Below, piece by piece: positions 1 to 9,502 of a DNA stretch of 18,292 bases (position 1 is the first letter of the stretch; every line of letters starts with the position of its first letter). The position numbers and the translations under genes were made by a program. Source of the DNA: Pholiota molesta (lineage: Eukaryota > Basidiomycota > Agaricomycetes > Agaricales > Strophariaceae); contig JACGCK010000514.1 in NCBI GenBank assembly GCA_014925825.1, forward strand, positions 1-18,292, written 5' to 3'. The notes under the pieces are model-generated. The model saw only the letters and a list, made by a program, of their open reading frames with translations. It was not told the origin of the DNA and did not search any database.

Positions 1-309
1 ACCTGACATGACGCGAGTGCCAACCGCCCAGGCAGTCACACGAACAGACTAGTTCACTTATTCACATCATTCATAACTTCCCTGTCAATCTATCTATGTA
101 CACCTCAAACACCAATCTCTTCGCGTTCCATGTTTCTATCTCACATACGCCGTTTCATGAGCCCCAAGTACCTGCAGATCCATTTCACCCTGGGTACTAC
201 CGCGCAGGAATGATTGCTGGCGCCCGAATTATTCGTTGCATTCATGGCAAGATCGACAGTCGCCTGCGGTAGGCTGTGAGCGGAAACTTCAAGCAAGGAT
301 GCGCCGGCC
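1..309. other. No recognisable gene (left flank)
   Basis: I see no convincing coding exon here. The first 52 bases are open on the plus strand and close with TAG at 50-52, so they could be the last codons of a plus-strand gene to the left, but the stretch is too short to judge. The remainder is moderately AT-rich and would fit a 3' untranslated region for a neighbour on either strand. Confidence 0.4.
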
Positions 310-515
310 TCATGCGCCTCTAAATACGGATGTAGAGGCGATGATTGTCAGTATTTTTATCTGGCCTTCTGAGGCCCTGCCACCATCATACAGTACTAGG
401 ACCGCAATCCTCCTCAAATCCTCCTGGCTCCGAATTCCAGCGCTCGCCAGCTCTCTTTAGACACTGCTCAATTCTGATGATATACTTACTCTGAATTACT
501 CGTGAACACTGCCAT
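310..515 (-). CDS. Weak candidate small spliced gene (56 aa), unrecognised
   Basis: On the minus strand an ATG at 515-513 opens a short exon (515-490) followed by a canonical GTAAGT donor. If the intron ends at 455, the second exon (454-310) continues in frame to TGA at 312-310 and gives 56 residues starting MAVFTSNSEE. The second half is hydrophobic (around ILTIIASTSV). I do not recognise the sequence. The implied intron is only 35 nt (37 or 39 with later acceptors), shorter than every other intron in the window (48-191 nt), which counts against it. If real, it is divergent from med18 with 143 bp between the two ATGs and would share its promoter. It could equally be non-coding leader or spacer. 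Confidence 0.2.
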
Positions 516-658
516 GGATACTTGCTGCGCCTTGCTCGCAAGTATTTTTAACTTCCAAGATCATTAACAACGGCGTTACGGACCGCGGCGTCAGAGACCA
601 ACACCCTCTAAACCAAACAACACGCTTGGATGCGCGCCAGAATCCTCAGCTTCACACT

Positions 659-1471
659 ATGTCATCGCATAGCTACGAAGTAGCCCTCTTCGGGGAGTTC
701 TACTCTCAGGATCTCAAGGCTATCCTCAATCGGATAACTCTCCATAGTGAATCGTCCCAGCCTTTCCAAAGCCGCGAAATCCTCTTCGATCCAGTGGACG
801 CACAGGCCCAGCGCGACAGCGGCACCGAACCTGTTCTTCTGCGCGCCAAGAAGGAGATCTCAGACCCCAAGGCTACGTGGTCAGTTGCAAATATATATTC
901 TCTTCCCCGACCGGAGATACTGAACATCGGTGTACGCGAACCCTCACTGCACTATTTACAGGGAACTTTTTTCCTATCTAAAGCCGGAATCCGTTCGTGT
1001 ACACCCAGAAGCTACTGTAAGACCATGGGCAACATGTCAAGTCACTGGCGATGCTTTGAGCTTTGCGGCTGGATTGGGATATGTGTGAGTTGATCCAAAG
1101 TTGCGTCAGCGATAGTTCGTGGACCCGATATTAACCCAACGTTTTCCATAGCCGCCGATCCCAAATCTACAAGCGAGGATACGCCTTCAGAAGAGGAATG
1201 CTTGTTATTTGATGTTTCAACAAGAGCAGGTATTATCTTCCATTGTGCAACGTCAATGGTAGTGGATATTAACGTGTCAATATCCAAGATTGATCCTAAA
1301 ACACAACTTCCCATTCCAGCACACACAGACACGCTCTGGGAAGTTGAAGTAAAGACGGCGCAGCCTATTCGCAACACGCAAGAAACCCCATTGAGCGGGG
1401 CAATCGAAGCTGTTCTGGAAATCCAGCTGTTAATGAAGGGGCTTTTGGACTTGCGCCGACAAGACGTCTGA
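659..1471 (+). CDS. MED18: Mediator complex subunit 18 (Med18/Srb5), frame broken once
   Basis: Med18 is a head-module subunit of Mediator, which bridges activators to RNA polymerase II in the nucleus. Exons are 659-879, 962-1084, 1152-1229 and 1289-1471; the three introns are 82, 67 and 59 nt (donors GTCAGT, GTGAGT, GTATTA). The product opens MSSHSYEVALFGEF, a typical Med18 start, passes through VRPWATCQVTGDALSFAAGL and the motif YKRGYAFRRG, and ends LLMKGLLDLRRQDV. An upstream in-frame TTG at 626 is not needed. Family identity comes from recognising these motifs. Oddity: after RRGMLVI the frame hits TGA at 1210-1212, while the family-like continuation MFQQEQ starts at 1212 in another frame. 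One extra T in the run at 1208-1210 would read ILMFQQEQ and give 201 residues. No intron can explain the step. The gene ends 15 bp from the stop of the convergent BCD1 gene. Confidence 0.9.
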
Positions 1472-1486
1472 AATGCCGTTCTAGTG

Positions 1487-2954
1487 TCACTTTACGTCTG
1501 CACCATCTTCCCAATCTACTTCATCCTGGTCTTCAAGTGCTAGATCTGCGCCCCCAGCGGCACGCAATAGTTCCAGAAGAACCGCGGGATCAATTTCTCC
1601 CTCGTCACCCTCATCACTCAGCCCATCCAAATCGGCATCGGCATCCTGCATTTCGATGCCTTCGTCCTTCGTTTGGTTAGCGGGGTCAAACTGTTCTTCC
1701 TCGTCGCTTTCAGCATATTCGCCTAGATTCATCAAGGCGTTTTGTGCTTCAGGCTGCTGCTCTTCATTGTCGCTTCCATAATCCCCCAGAAGCCCTGCAA
1801 TAGTCTTTTCCCCAGCTTTGGGATTCAGTTTCCTCCGTTTCTGTGTACCCTCTTCTTCGCGCTGCTGCATGACACCCTCCACGTCAACTATAGAACCTGT
1901 AAATTCATCCCAAATTTCGATTGTCGGAAATTCCACAAACTCCATGTGGCGCAAAACTGTCCCTAATGGTTGACTGGGGTCAAGAGAATAGCTCGCCTTT
2001 TTAAGACGCATATTTTGCAACGTGAGCGGATCGAGCTGGGCTGCCATGAAACATTGCGGATTCGAAAACGAGTCGGGATCTTCGGGATCTGGGTAGACAA
2101 GGCGCTTCACCCATTCCGGATGTGCATTCTCTTTCTTCGTGTTTGGTCGGTCTTGTATGTGGGATCGCATGAGGTAAAGCAAAGAGGTCTTGATGTTGTT
2201 TTTGTGTGTCAGCAGTGTGAAGGGAGGTTCATGGGGTTGGGAGGAACGGGCGAGCGGATCTCTGGGTTTATGGAACTTGAATTCAATCGTTAGTAAGGCG
2301 GTCTGGTTCCTAGTAGGCGCAGGACGGTCAATCTACTAGTTTTTACCCATGAAGGAGCACATACTTGAAATCCCATGTTGATTGGTTTGCTTTCCGCCTT
2401 TCCATCCCAACAGGCAGCATCTCCATGTCGATATCTCGTATTTGGAGCTGCGTCTTCAAAATATCGCGCTTCGTTTTCCCTGAACCACCACTTCCTCCCC
2501 CGCCCCGTCCGCGCCCTCTTGTCCCCCGCCCCCGTCCTCGCGCCCCTCCCCGATTCTGCAGCCCATTCGCACCCCCAGCCATAAAGCCGCCCTTCACGAT
2601 CTCCGCGCCCCAGTCGCCCACCTTCCGCCCCATGTCCTCCAAAAACACATAGTCGTCCATCATCTTGCCCCACGTGAACTCGTTCATGGGGACGTACTTC
2701 ACCCTGTTGCGCTCGCCGGTGCAGCCCGTTTTTGACTTGTGCGCGGACGAGCAGGGCGCGGAGCAGGTGCGCATGGCGCAGCCCGGGCAGGTGTATTTCG
2801 CATATTGCTGCGCGCACATCGCGCATATGGGCGTCTGGGGTTTGGACGAGGAGGCTTCTGGTTGTTCGGCTGTGTGTGCGTAGGTGGAGTGCGGCCCAGG
2901 CTCTAGCATTGGTTTCGGTGGAAGGGAGGGGTGAAGAGGCGTTGGCGCAGCCAT
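1487..2954 (-). CDS. BCD1: Box C/D snoRNA assembly protein Bcd1 (ZNHIT6-like, HIT zinc finger)
   Basis: Bcd1 is a nuclear factor needed for assembly and stability of box C/D snoRNPs, working with Nop58, Snu13, Rsa1 and the R2TP complex. Two exons, 2954-2365 and 2309-1487, are joined across a 55-nt intron with GTATGT donor and CTACTAG end; the product is 470 aa. The HIT-type zinc finger is complete: C44, C47, C56, C59, C64, C68, H72 and C78. The typical following segment contains DYVFLEDMGRKV (101-112). Residues 134-159 form an Arg-Gly-rich stretch, unusual in position and probably disordered. Beyond the intron the conserved Bcd1 core reads LLTIEFKFHKPRDPLA, then FTLLTHKNN and HPEWVKRLVYPDP. 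The C-terminal part is strongly acidic (DEEEQFDPA, DEGDEGEIDPAV). The start is the first ATG before the finger. It is convergent with med18 and lies in tandem with DRE2. Confidence 0.93.
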
Positions 2955-3457
2955 TGCAAGATATACTGTAGTGGCAAGCGTCCAAGTCCAGTGGTAAAGC
3001 TATACTTGGCGGCAGCTATTTTATCGCTGACGTAAACATTATGTTCGCGCGCTGATCATCAGCAGGCGCAGTGCGCACGCGTCTTTCTAATTCATTCATC
3101 TCAGAGGCAGAAGAAAAGTACCATGATCAAATCTTTGGAGTGTTCATCCTAGATTCCAGTTGATCGCCATCACGGTCTTCAGAAGTTGTCCCCAGAGCCC
3201 CAAGACAAACACTTCCAGAGGCATGTTAATGTTTTGGGGATGCAGTTACAAGCCTACTTGGGTAATATAGCCGTTTTTTTCTGTCGAACGAGCTTTTGGG
3301 CTCAATGTAATTGTAAATAAAGAAAGAACGACGTTATCGAAATCCGAAAAAAGTTACAGTTCGAATGGTAAAAAAACAAGGAGTACGAATAATAAGCTGG
3401 AAGCTATACAAAAAGCAATACATACTCTAAATACATTACAGAGACCATTGGATTGAT
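2955..3457. other. Spacer: DRE2 3' UTR and BCD1 promoter
   Basis: The stretch separates the DRE2 stop codon (minus strand, 3458) from the BCD1 start (2954), so it must hold the 3' untranslated region of the former and the promoter of the latter. The part from about 3290 to 3420 is AT-rich, as expected for a transcript end. No coding exon, RNA gene or clear repeat is visible. Confidence 0.6.
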
Positions 3458-4534
3458 CTACAGATCATCCATGTCGAAGTTGATCTCCACCTTCTCGCCT
3501 GGTTTAAATGCAGGGAGTCCTGTAGAGAGAAAATAGATAAATTATCGGCCGAAGTTACACGATGCAAATTGTACGTACCAAGGTATGGGCAGCTCGCGCA
3601 GCGAAATGCGTCTCCGAGGAAGCAGCTACCACAACTGCTGGTTGCCTTTGGAGCTGCCTTGGCTGCCTGTACAAGGCGCTCCCTCTCCGCTTGATTGACC
3701 TCCATGGTCTCTCCATTCTGGGACCCATCCAACAGAACAACCTTGCTATTTTTACGCTCTTCCTCCTCGAGCTCCGCAAGACCACATGAGCAGCCCTTGC
3801 ACGCCTTCTTTCGCCGTGGGGCTGCAGCGTTCACAGGTTCGCACGTTGGGACTGGTCGGGCTTTGTCCGCCGGTGTGAGCAGTGATTCGGCGTCAATCAG
3901 CGGAGTAGAGGGTGAGGATGTGATCGCCCAGAGAGCTTGCTTCTTGGCAGAATCGGACTTTCGGTTCAGCTTCATCAAAGGGACTGAACCTGCAGGCCGA
4001 TTCTTGAAGGATATTGACGAGGAAGGCGCATATGATGGCTTTTGAGCAATGATTGTTCCACTTTCTTGGAGGGAAGATAGGATAGTAAATCCAGCAAGCG
4101 TGAGTTCGGACGGTAAGGTTTGAAAAGCGGAGGTTAGGTTAAGAAGGTGGAGGGTTCCCAGCGGTGTCAGGCCGGATAAGAGTTGTGCCAGCAGTGGTGA
4201 TAGCTTTGGCATCAAGGACTCGTAATCGGATGCACTGAGGACGACATGAATAGTGGCATAGGATGAAGATTGCAGAAATGTGGCTAGATTGTGCAAGATG
4301 AGTCAACGACAGAGACGACGAAAGTATTCTCCAGAACACACCTTCATCTACAATGCGGTCCAATAGCTGTTTCTCCACACTCCGTGTGGGCTCTAACTCT
4401 GAGACCAGTGTTTGGTACTTGCCATCCTCTGCGGTCGAAAGAGAGCCGATAACGAGAGCAGGGCCCTTGGCATGTGACGTCTGAGATGGCGTAAAGATGT
4501 TCTCAGAGGGGGAGTAAACGGCAGTAGGAGACAT
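3458..4534 (-). CDS. DRE2: Fe-S cluster assembly protein Dre2 (anamorsin/CIAPIN1)
   Basis: Dre2 accepts electrons from the diflavin reductase Tah18 for cytosolic Fe-S cluster assembly and is found in the cytosol and mitochondrial intermembrane space. Exons are 4534-4342, 4283-3579 and 3519-3458; introns are 58 and 59 nt (GTGTGT and GTACGT donors). The product is 319 aa, normal for fungal Dre2. The N-terminal half is a degenerate SAM-methyltransferase-like domain. The C-terminal CIAPIN1 domain carries both cluster motifs: C212, C226, C229 and C231 (motif A, inside [10 protein letters not shown]) and C282, C285, C293 and C296 (motif B, CX2C-X7-CX2C). The last exon gives the conserved tail [19 protein letters not shown]. 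The spacing C212-X13-C226 is slightly wider than the CX9-11C I recall for other fungi, so the first ligand is less certain than the rest. The frame is intact throughout. Confidence 0.97.
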
Positions 4535-4637
4535 GACGAGTGAGGCGGCCGTTGAGAGAGTACAGGAATATAAGGAAACGAGTCAAGAGAAAAATCTTGA
4601 TCAGCGAGAACAGATTATTGATAATTGCTCCCTCATC

Positions 4638-4661
4638 TGATGACGTCAGCATGCTGACTCA
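4638..4661. promoter_or_regulatory. Paired bZIP-type sites upstream of DRE2
   Basis: A perfect CRE octamer TGACGTCA lies at 4641-4648 and an AP-1/Gcn4-type heptamer TGACTCA at 4655-4661, about 107 and 121 bp upstream of the DRE2 ATG. Between and overlapping them, GTCAGCATGCTGAC (4645-4658) is a perfect 14-bp palindrome, so the two half-sites face each other. The motifs are seen directly; bZIP binding is inferred from known consensus sequences. Confidence 0.5.
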
Positions 4662-4878
4662 CATCGTGGCGTTGGGGATTTTTAATTGCACGAAAATCTT
4701 TCAAACCGAGAGCATGGCCATTAGGTATCTAGCAAGGCACAACGACACAAAAAAACCTAGTTACAAAATTTACAATAGGAATCGAATAGTAAAACAGCGA
4801 AGAATATTACATGGGAATCGCGCAACATTAACCCGAAATTTTGAATCGTCTAGAAATCCATCGTAACCGAAATCCTGT

Positions 4879-6440
4879 CTATTGCTGCTGTTGCTGCTGC
4901 ATGTCACCTGGGTTGGGTTGTGGGGCTGCATATGCGGTGGCGCCATAGCATGCATCATTTCCGGATTCATGTGCGGAGGAGGCATCAGGGCACTTCGCAC
5001 ACGGATCAACATCATCCTGTACCACTCTGGATCGACACCGGCCTTCTCTTGTTCGGCGGTGATTTGCTGCAAGTGCCCAATCTCCTTCAGCCAAGCGAGG
5101 CGCCAGTTCACGTTGCCGTGCTCGTCCACTTCCAAGCCCTCATCAGGTGAAATAGGCACAGGAGGAATGGGGCCTGGGATGGGAGGCGGAGGGTATCGCA
5201 TTCCAGGGATCATGGGGAAGTTGGGATCGAAAGTCATGGGGCTGTAACTAAAAGACATGATATGAGAATTACATTCATTACGCGGACATAGGAAAACGAA
5301 CTCACGGATAAGGTGCATATGGCACAGGTTGTTGCTGTGGTTGTTGTCTACTTGTGCCACCTTCATCGGTAGTATGCATCGGCGGCGAGGCGACGAACTG
5401 GGTGTGCTCTTCATAGCCCTCCGAAGGATGATAATCTGCATCAGGCTCCTCTGATGTGCGATTCTTGGAGCCTTTGGTCTTCTTCTTGCGAATACGGTGG
5501 ACCCCAGTGCGGGGATCCACGTTCTCGTTGACGGTCCAGTATGATCCTTTTCCGCGGTCGGTAAGCGGACGTGGGACCTTTTCGAAACATGGATTTAGGG
5601 AGAGATTGTGTCGGACGGAGTTCTGGAGGCGCAAGGGGAAATATCAGCACACTGTTTGGACGAGAGGATTTTGAAATAATAAACTCTTAAGAACAAACAG
5701 AACCAGTCAAATATCAACATCGCGTCCGCGAGACGCGTTGTTGATGGTCAAAACCAACAATTCATTTATAGCAATATACTTGACGTGAAGATTTAATATG
5801 CACATTCGCTTACCTTCCAACCATTAGGCGCCGTTCTGAAATACGGGAACTGGGAAAAGAAAAATTAAGTTAGGCTGCACGAGCAGCTCAAAATCAAATT
5901 GACTCACTCTTGACTCAATGGCATAGTAAATATCCTCAAGCAATAGCTTCTGATTCGGAGAACCTTGATTGCGTAGCTACGTATGAATATTGTTGTAAGT
6001 AAATGGCGCCAAAGCGTATGACGAAGCGAAGAGTTTGTGTTGTCTCGTCACAACTCTCCCACATACCGGATTAGGGTGGAGTAGGGATAGAAGGGTTTAC
6101 TACCGGGTGGGCCGTCTCTGAGTGAGTCGAGATTGATGGGCAGGCCACCGGTGAGGTCGCTTTCGGATGGATAATAGTTACCAGCCATATCCTGGTTGGG
6201 GTCTGGCATCATAGCCTGCATCTGCGGGGTTGTTGCGACATGAGGACTTTGTTTGAGCGGATATGAGAGCGATGTGCCCAGTTGGTGCTGTTTGTCGCTA
6301 GTTTGGCGGGGGAAGATGGTGGTTCAAGACAAGCAAACAAGCCACGATTCAACAAGCTTATGTCAGAGACGTGGGAATAAAATAAATCCACGCACGGACC
6401 CGCCCAGGGCCTGTAATTGCGACTGGAATGCAGCGTTCAT
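4879..6440 (-). CDS. Forkhead (winged-helix) transcription factor, frame broken once or twice
   Basis: This is a nuclear DNA-binding regulator; which target set it controls cannot be told. Exons: 6440-6400, 6297-6067, 5976-5908, 5849-5814, 5622-5306, 5247-4879; introns 102, 90, 58, 191 and 58 nt. The start [14 protein letters not shown] is inferred from the first ATG that splices in frame. The forkhead domain spans roughly residues 79-175: [41 protein letters not shown], the recognition helix [16 protein letters not shown], then [20 protein letters not shown] and a basic RKKKTKG tail. The remainder is Pro/Met/Gln-rich. Oddities: the exon 2-3 junction reads RYAIK and then loses the frame unless one G is added at 5963-5964. 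Near the 3' end one more base (4908-4925) would give the ending GDMQQQQQQ and TAG at 4881-4879, for 354 aa in all. Without that second base the frame runs on to TAA at 4772-4770. Confidence 0.92.
5713..5745. repeat. Hairpin-forming inverted repeat inside forkhead intron 4
   Basis: The arms 5713-5726 (ATCAACATCGCGTC) and 5732-5745 (GACGCGTTGTTGAT) pair at 13 of 14 positions around a 5-base loop. They sit within intron 4 (5813-5623), which at 191 nt is much longer than its neighbours. The pairing is read directly; any function is unknown. Confidence 0.75.
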
Positions 6441-6821
6441 CGTGCGTGCGGTGCGTGTTCCAGCGGTCGATGCGGGGACGGAGGAGCGGAGCGTTGGTGT
6501 GTCTGCAGCCACCAGGTTCAACAGCCCCCGACAGCGTCCAAATCATCGATGACACGCTAAAACACAGTCCAAAGCAAGCCCACACACTGCGCACACACAA
6601 ACAAAAACTCTCCTTCGCGTAACCACTCTTCCGTCAGCATCCGCCGCTTTCCTGGTGTTCGATTTTTAATACCCAAGCTTCGCAATCCGGATGAACACTC
6701 ATCAGACTCTTGTTACCAGAAAGAAAAAAAAGGTCATGAATTAAAAGCTACAAAAATTTGTTTATTCTATCCTAGCATTACATCTTGTCTGTCAATTGTA
6801 TATAGTCTTGATTCTGGACAA
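6441..6821. other. Spacer: forkhead promoter and 5' UTR, DUF6535 3' UTR
   Basis: This stretch lies between the forkhead start (6440) and the stop codon of the next minus-strand gene (6822). Coding potential is absent in both directions. The right half, 6720-6780, is AT-rich as expected for a transcript end. No TATA box stands out for the forkhead gene. Confidence 0.6.
6761..6766 (-). terminator. Polyadenylation signal AATAAA for the DUF6535 gene
   Basis: Read on the minus strand this is a canonical AATAAA hexamer, 56 nt past the DUF6535 stop codon and in AT-rich sequence, a suitable position for 3'-end formation. It is a motif match only. Confidence 0.45.
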
Positions 6822-9142
6822 TCATACTCCTGGAAAAACCCATCGTAGGTAGTCGGGCCACATGTCCTCCACAGCCGAGAGATGAGAATTCTTCTCGAGG
6901 TGGAGGACACTTGCAGTACCACCTAGATCTCGCAACCTCGCATCGAGGGTGACCATGAATCCCAGAATTTTCACATATCCGTCATTCGAGCCCCATGTAT
7001 CATAAAAGTTCTCGTAGACGAGCATACGTATACCATCCATAGATAGCTTGACTCTAGTACGCAAATCAAGCTGTCCGGGATAATCCAGCCAGAGTGTCAA
7101 TGTTTCAAACAACTCAAAGATCAGTTCAAGACGAGATTCGGTAGCTGCTTCTCGGTTAGACTGTTCAGGGGACATCATGAATTTGAGGACACGCCAAATC
7201 TTTTGGATATCGGAGGCTGAAGCGACATCTCTCCGAACAATCGATTTGAGAGCTGCCAATAGTTGTAATTGGACGTCTAATAAATACATTGGTAATTGTG
7301 AAATAAAAAATATCGAAGAGCAACATACCTTCCGGAAGCTCTGCCGGTGAATCTGTCGTTGGCGACCATCCCGTACTCTCGTGAGTTACAGACATCGAAT
7401 TTATCAGTCGAATTTGAGATTCCCAATAGTAGGCTTTCAAGGATGGGTGCAATCCATGATATTCCCGCAAGAAAGCGACAGTCATGATATCCGCTTTGAC
7501 ATCCTCTGAAAGTGTCGCCGCGTCTTCCAATGTAGTGTTAAAATCTACGACCGCCTGCGAATGAGAACGACCACATGTCTTCCGCACAATTTCAATGCCA
7601 ATGGAAAGGGGCAGCTGCTGAATGCAATCAAAGGCAGACACCAGATGATCCTCTATTTCATTGTAAGTGGCGACCACCCAAACCAACGCTTGTGTGATGT
7701 CGCCCGAGTCTTGGATGTCAAGAGGCGTGCCCCAAGAAACGGCACTCGCGTCGCGTAGCTCACGCCAGCGCATATCGAATTCCGGCCATGTCCAATTGTA
7801 TGAGGAGTTGAATAATCTGGCACACTTGGCTGAACGCTGGTTGAGAGAAAGCCTCAGCCTCTTCGGAGTAGCTCGCAGTACGATGAGGACAAATCGCAAA
7901 AACCCAAGGGACTGCGGAGATTTGTATGCGCATTGGGGTATTCGGAGGAAAGGATCACTCGTGAAAACATACTGGAAAGTAGGCAAGGCGATGGTGATGC
8001 AGAGGAATATTAAGACAGATCCAATGAAAGCGGTCACCACTATGGCGACTGTCTTGTTCAGTACCCAGAGAAGCTCCGCAATACCAATCAAGAAAAGGAC
8101 AAAACCGGCCTGCAAAAATAAAGGCAACATGGCAATGATCCGAGGTACTTGCCAATATAACAGTCCTTCGTATCGCATTTGACGGAGAGCTAGGCGACCT
8201 TTAGAGGAAAGAGACACCTCTCTCTGGTATTCGCGGAGCCACTGAGCAGAAATAATACCAATGAGCACGGTAGCCAGACCTAGCGTGAGACTGAGGAACC
8301 AATAGATGTTGATTCGGACCGCAGCACCTTGGGACATATAGCCAGACAATGTTGACAGGTTTCGCGAACCTGTGGTGGGATTGAGCTGTTGGTATATTAG
8401 AGACACGACTTGATCGCCGTAGGAACTCGGGTTAGGTTGAAGCCATTTGTACGACTCGATAGTAAACGCGGTGACCGAAGCAGAAAATAAACCAGCCTAT
8501 GTTGAACCTATTTAGTTCGTGATATGATGGTTAATAACTTGATATTTCTCACAAAGATCAACAGATTTTCGACTTCAGCTTTCCAGGACGCACACATATC
8601 AGCATCGTATTTAGAGGCCAATGTTCGACAATGCTCCCAGGAATCTTTAGTCGATGGTCGATAGTTATGTGTTTCTCCGGATTTCCATGGCAATAAGTTC
8701 TGCAAGAGTCAAGATGGTGGGCGGTCAACTCGTATTACAATTACACGAGGTGCGAGGCATAGACTCACTTCATAAATAGATGAACTCGAATCTCCATCTT
8801 GTATATTACTGAACTTCGCTTCTCCAGGTATTGATGAGGTCTAGATAAAGATGGTCAGCGCATCAGCGTTAACACGTTAACAGATCGAACGAATGATCCA
8901 ACCTACCAGGCGTGATCGCCCAGTTGCTGAAATCTTGCTCTCAGAGAGTGTATCCTCCTTATCCTCGTCATCAGGTTGCTCGACGCGTATACTAGGTATC
9001 TATTCAAGTAGATGAGTGCACAATCCAAGGGCCAAAAGCGAAGGGAGCTAACCTCTGCTTCATTGCTAGATAATGTCAGTGATGAGCTATTCCTCAACAG
9101 TGCTTTTACCAATCCACGCGGTGCTCGCTCTGAGCTACCCAT
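6822..9142 (-). CDS. DUF6535 four-helix membrane protein (basidiomycete family)
   Basis: The biochemical function of this family is unknown. Six exons: 9142-9053, 8999-8907, 8840-8769, 8699-8553, 8496-7329 and 7276-6822, giving 674 aa. All five introns (53, 66, 69, 56, 52 nt) have GT..AG ends and preserve the frame. Residues about 110-310 form the DUF6535 domain: the lead-in WKAEVENLLIFAGLFSASVTAF with the first membrane helix (about 128-146), then three more hydrophobic helices at about 198-218 (preceded by AAVRINIYWFLSL), 253-275 and 283-305. The motif SAQWLREYQREV follows helix 2, as is usual in the family. The N-terminal 110 residues are polar and rich in Ser, Asp and Glu. The C-terminal half is soluble in appearance and unrecognised. 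A start at 9142 is supported by an in-frame first exon and a TATA-like element about 90 bp upstream. Confidence 0.9.
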
Positions 9143-9231
9143 GCCAGGAAAGTGGCTGGGATCCAGAGATCAACAGTTTGAAGAGTGAGGGTCGAACAAG
9201 CTCTATCACGTAGCAACGTTTAGCACACTGT

Positions 9232-9241
9232 TATTTAAATA
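9232..9241 (-). promoter_or_regulatory. TATA-like element of the DUF6535 gene
   Basis: The palindromic decamer TATTTAAATA lies 90 bp before the DUF6535 start codon, in the spacer 9143-9502 shared with the 3' end of FAR11. Nothing else gene-like was seen in that spacer. It is a motif match at a plausible distance. Confidence 0.35.
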
Positions 9242-9502
9242 CAAAAAGTGCACGCTGTAAACATGATGCAGTCCTTCTTTCATTTTCTCAAAGGCCGCAG
9301 TAACCACACGAATCCAATTGCCCTTTAAGTCTTTGATAGAGGCAGCGGGTACTCATGACTCGCATAGATCAGCAGAAATCAGATTTCTGGACTTCAAAGA
9401 TAGTTTACAGAATATGACTAACAGTACACCGATATCCATCTTACTTCCAAAGAGGAAAGCCATCGCGACCAAGAACTCCAAACACCGGAGGCTGACCAAC
9501 CA

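Noticed and set aside
236..460. A 74-codon plus-strand open frame
   Set aside because: It has no recognisable motif and opens at a non-ATG codon; it overlaps the equally weak minus-strand candidate.
2365..2971. Several open frames opposite the BCD1 exon
   Set aside because: They are Pro/Arg-rich mirrors of the GC-rich RGG and zinc-finger region on the minus strand.
3048..3070. Near-palindrome around CTGATCATCAG
   Set aside because: It is short and imperfect, with no placement relative to a gene that would suggest a function.
7667..8182. A 171-codon plus-strand frame
   Set aside because: It lies fully antisense to the membrane-helix exon of the DUF6535 gene and has no domain of its own.
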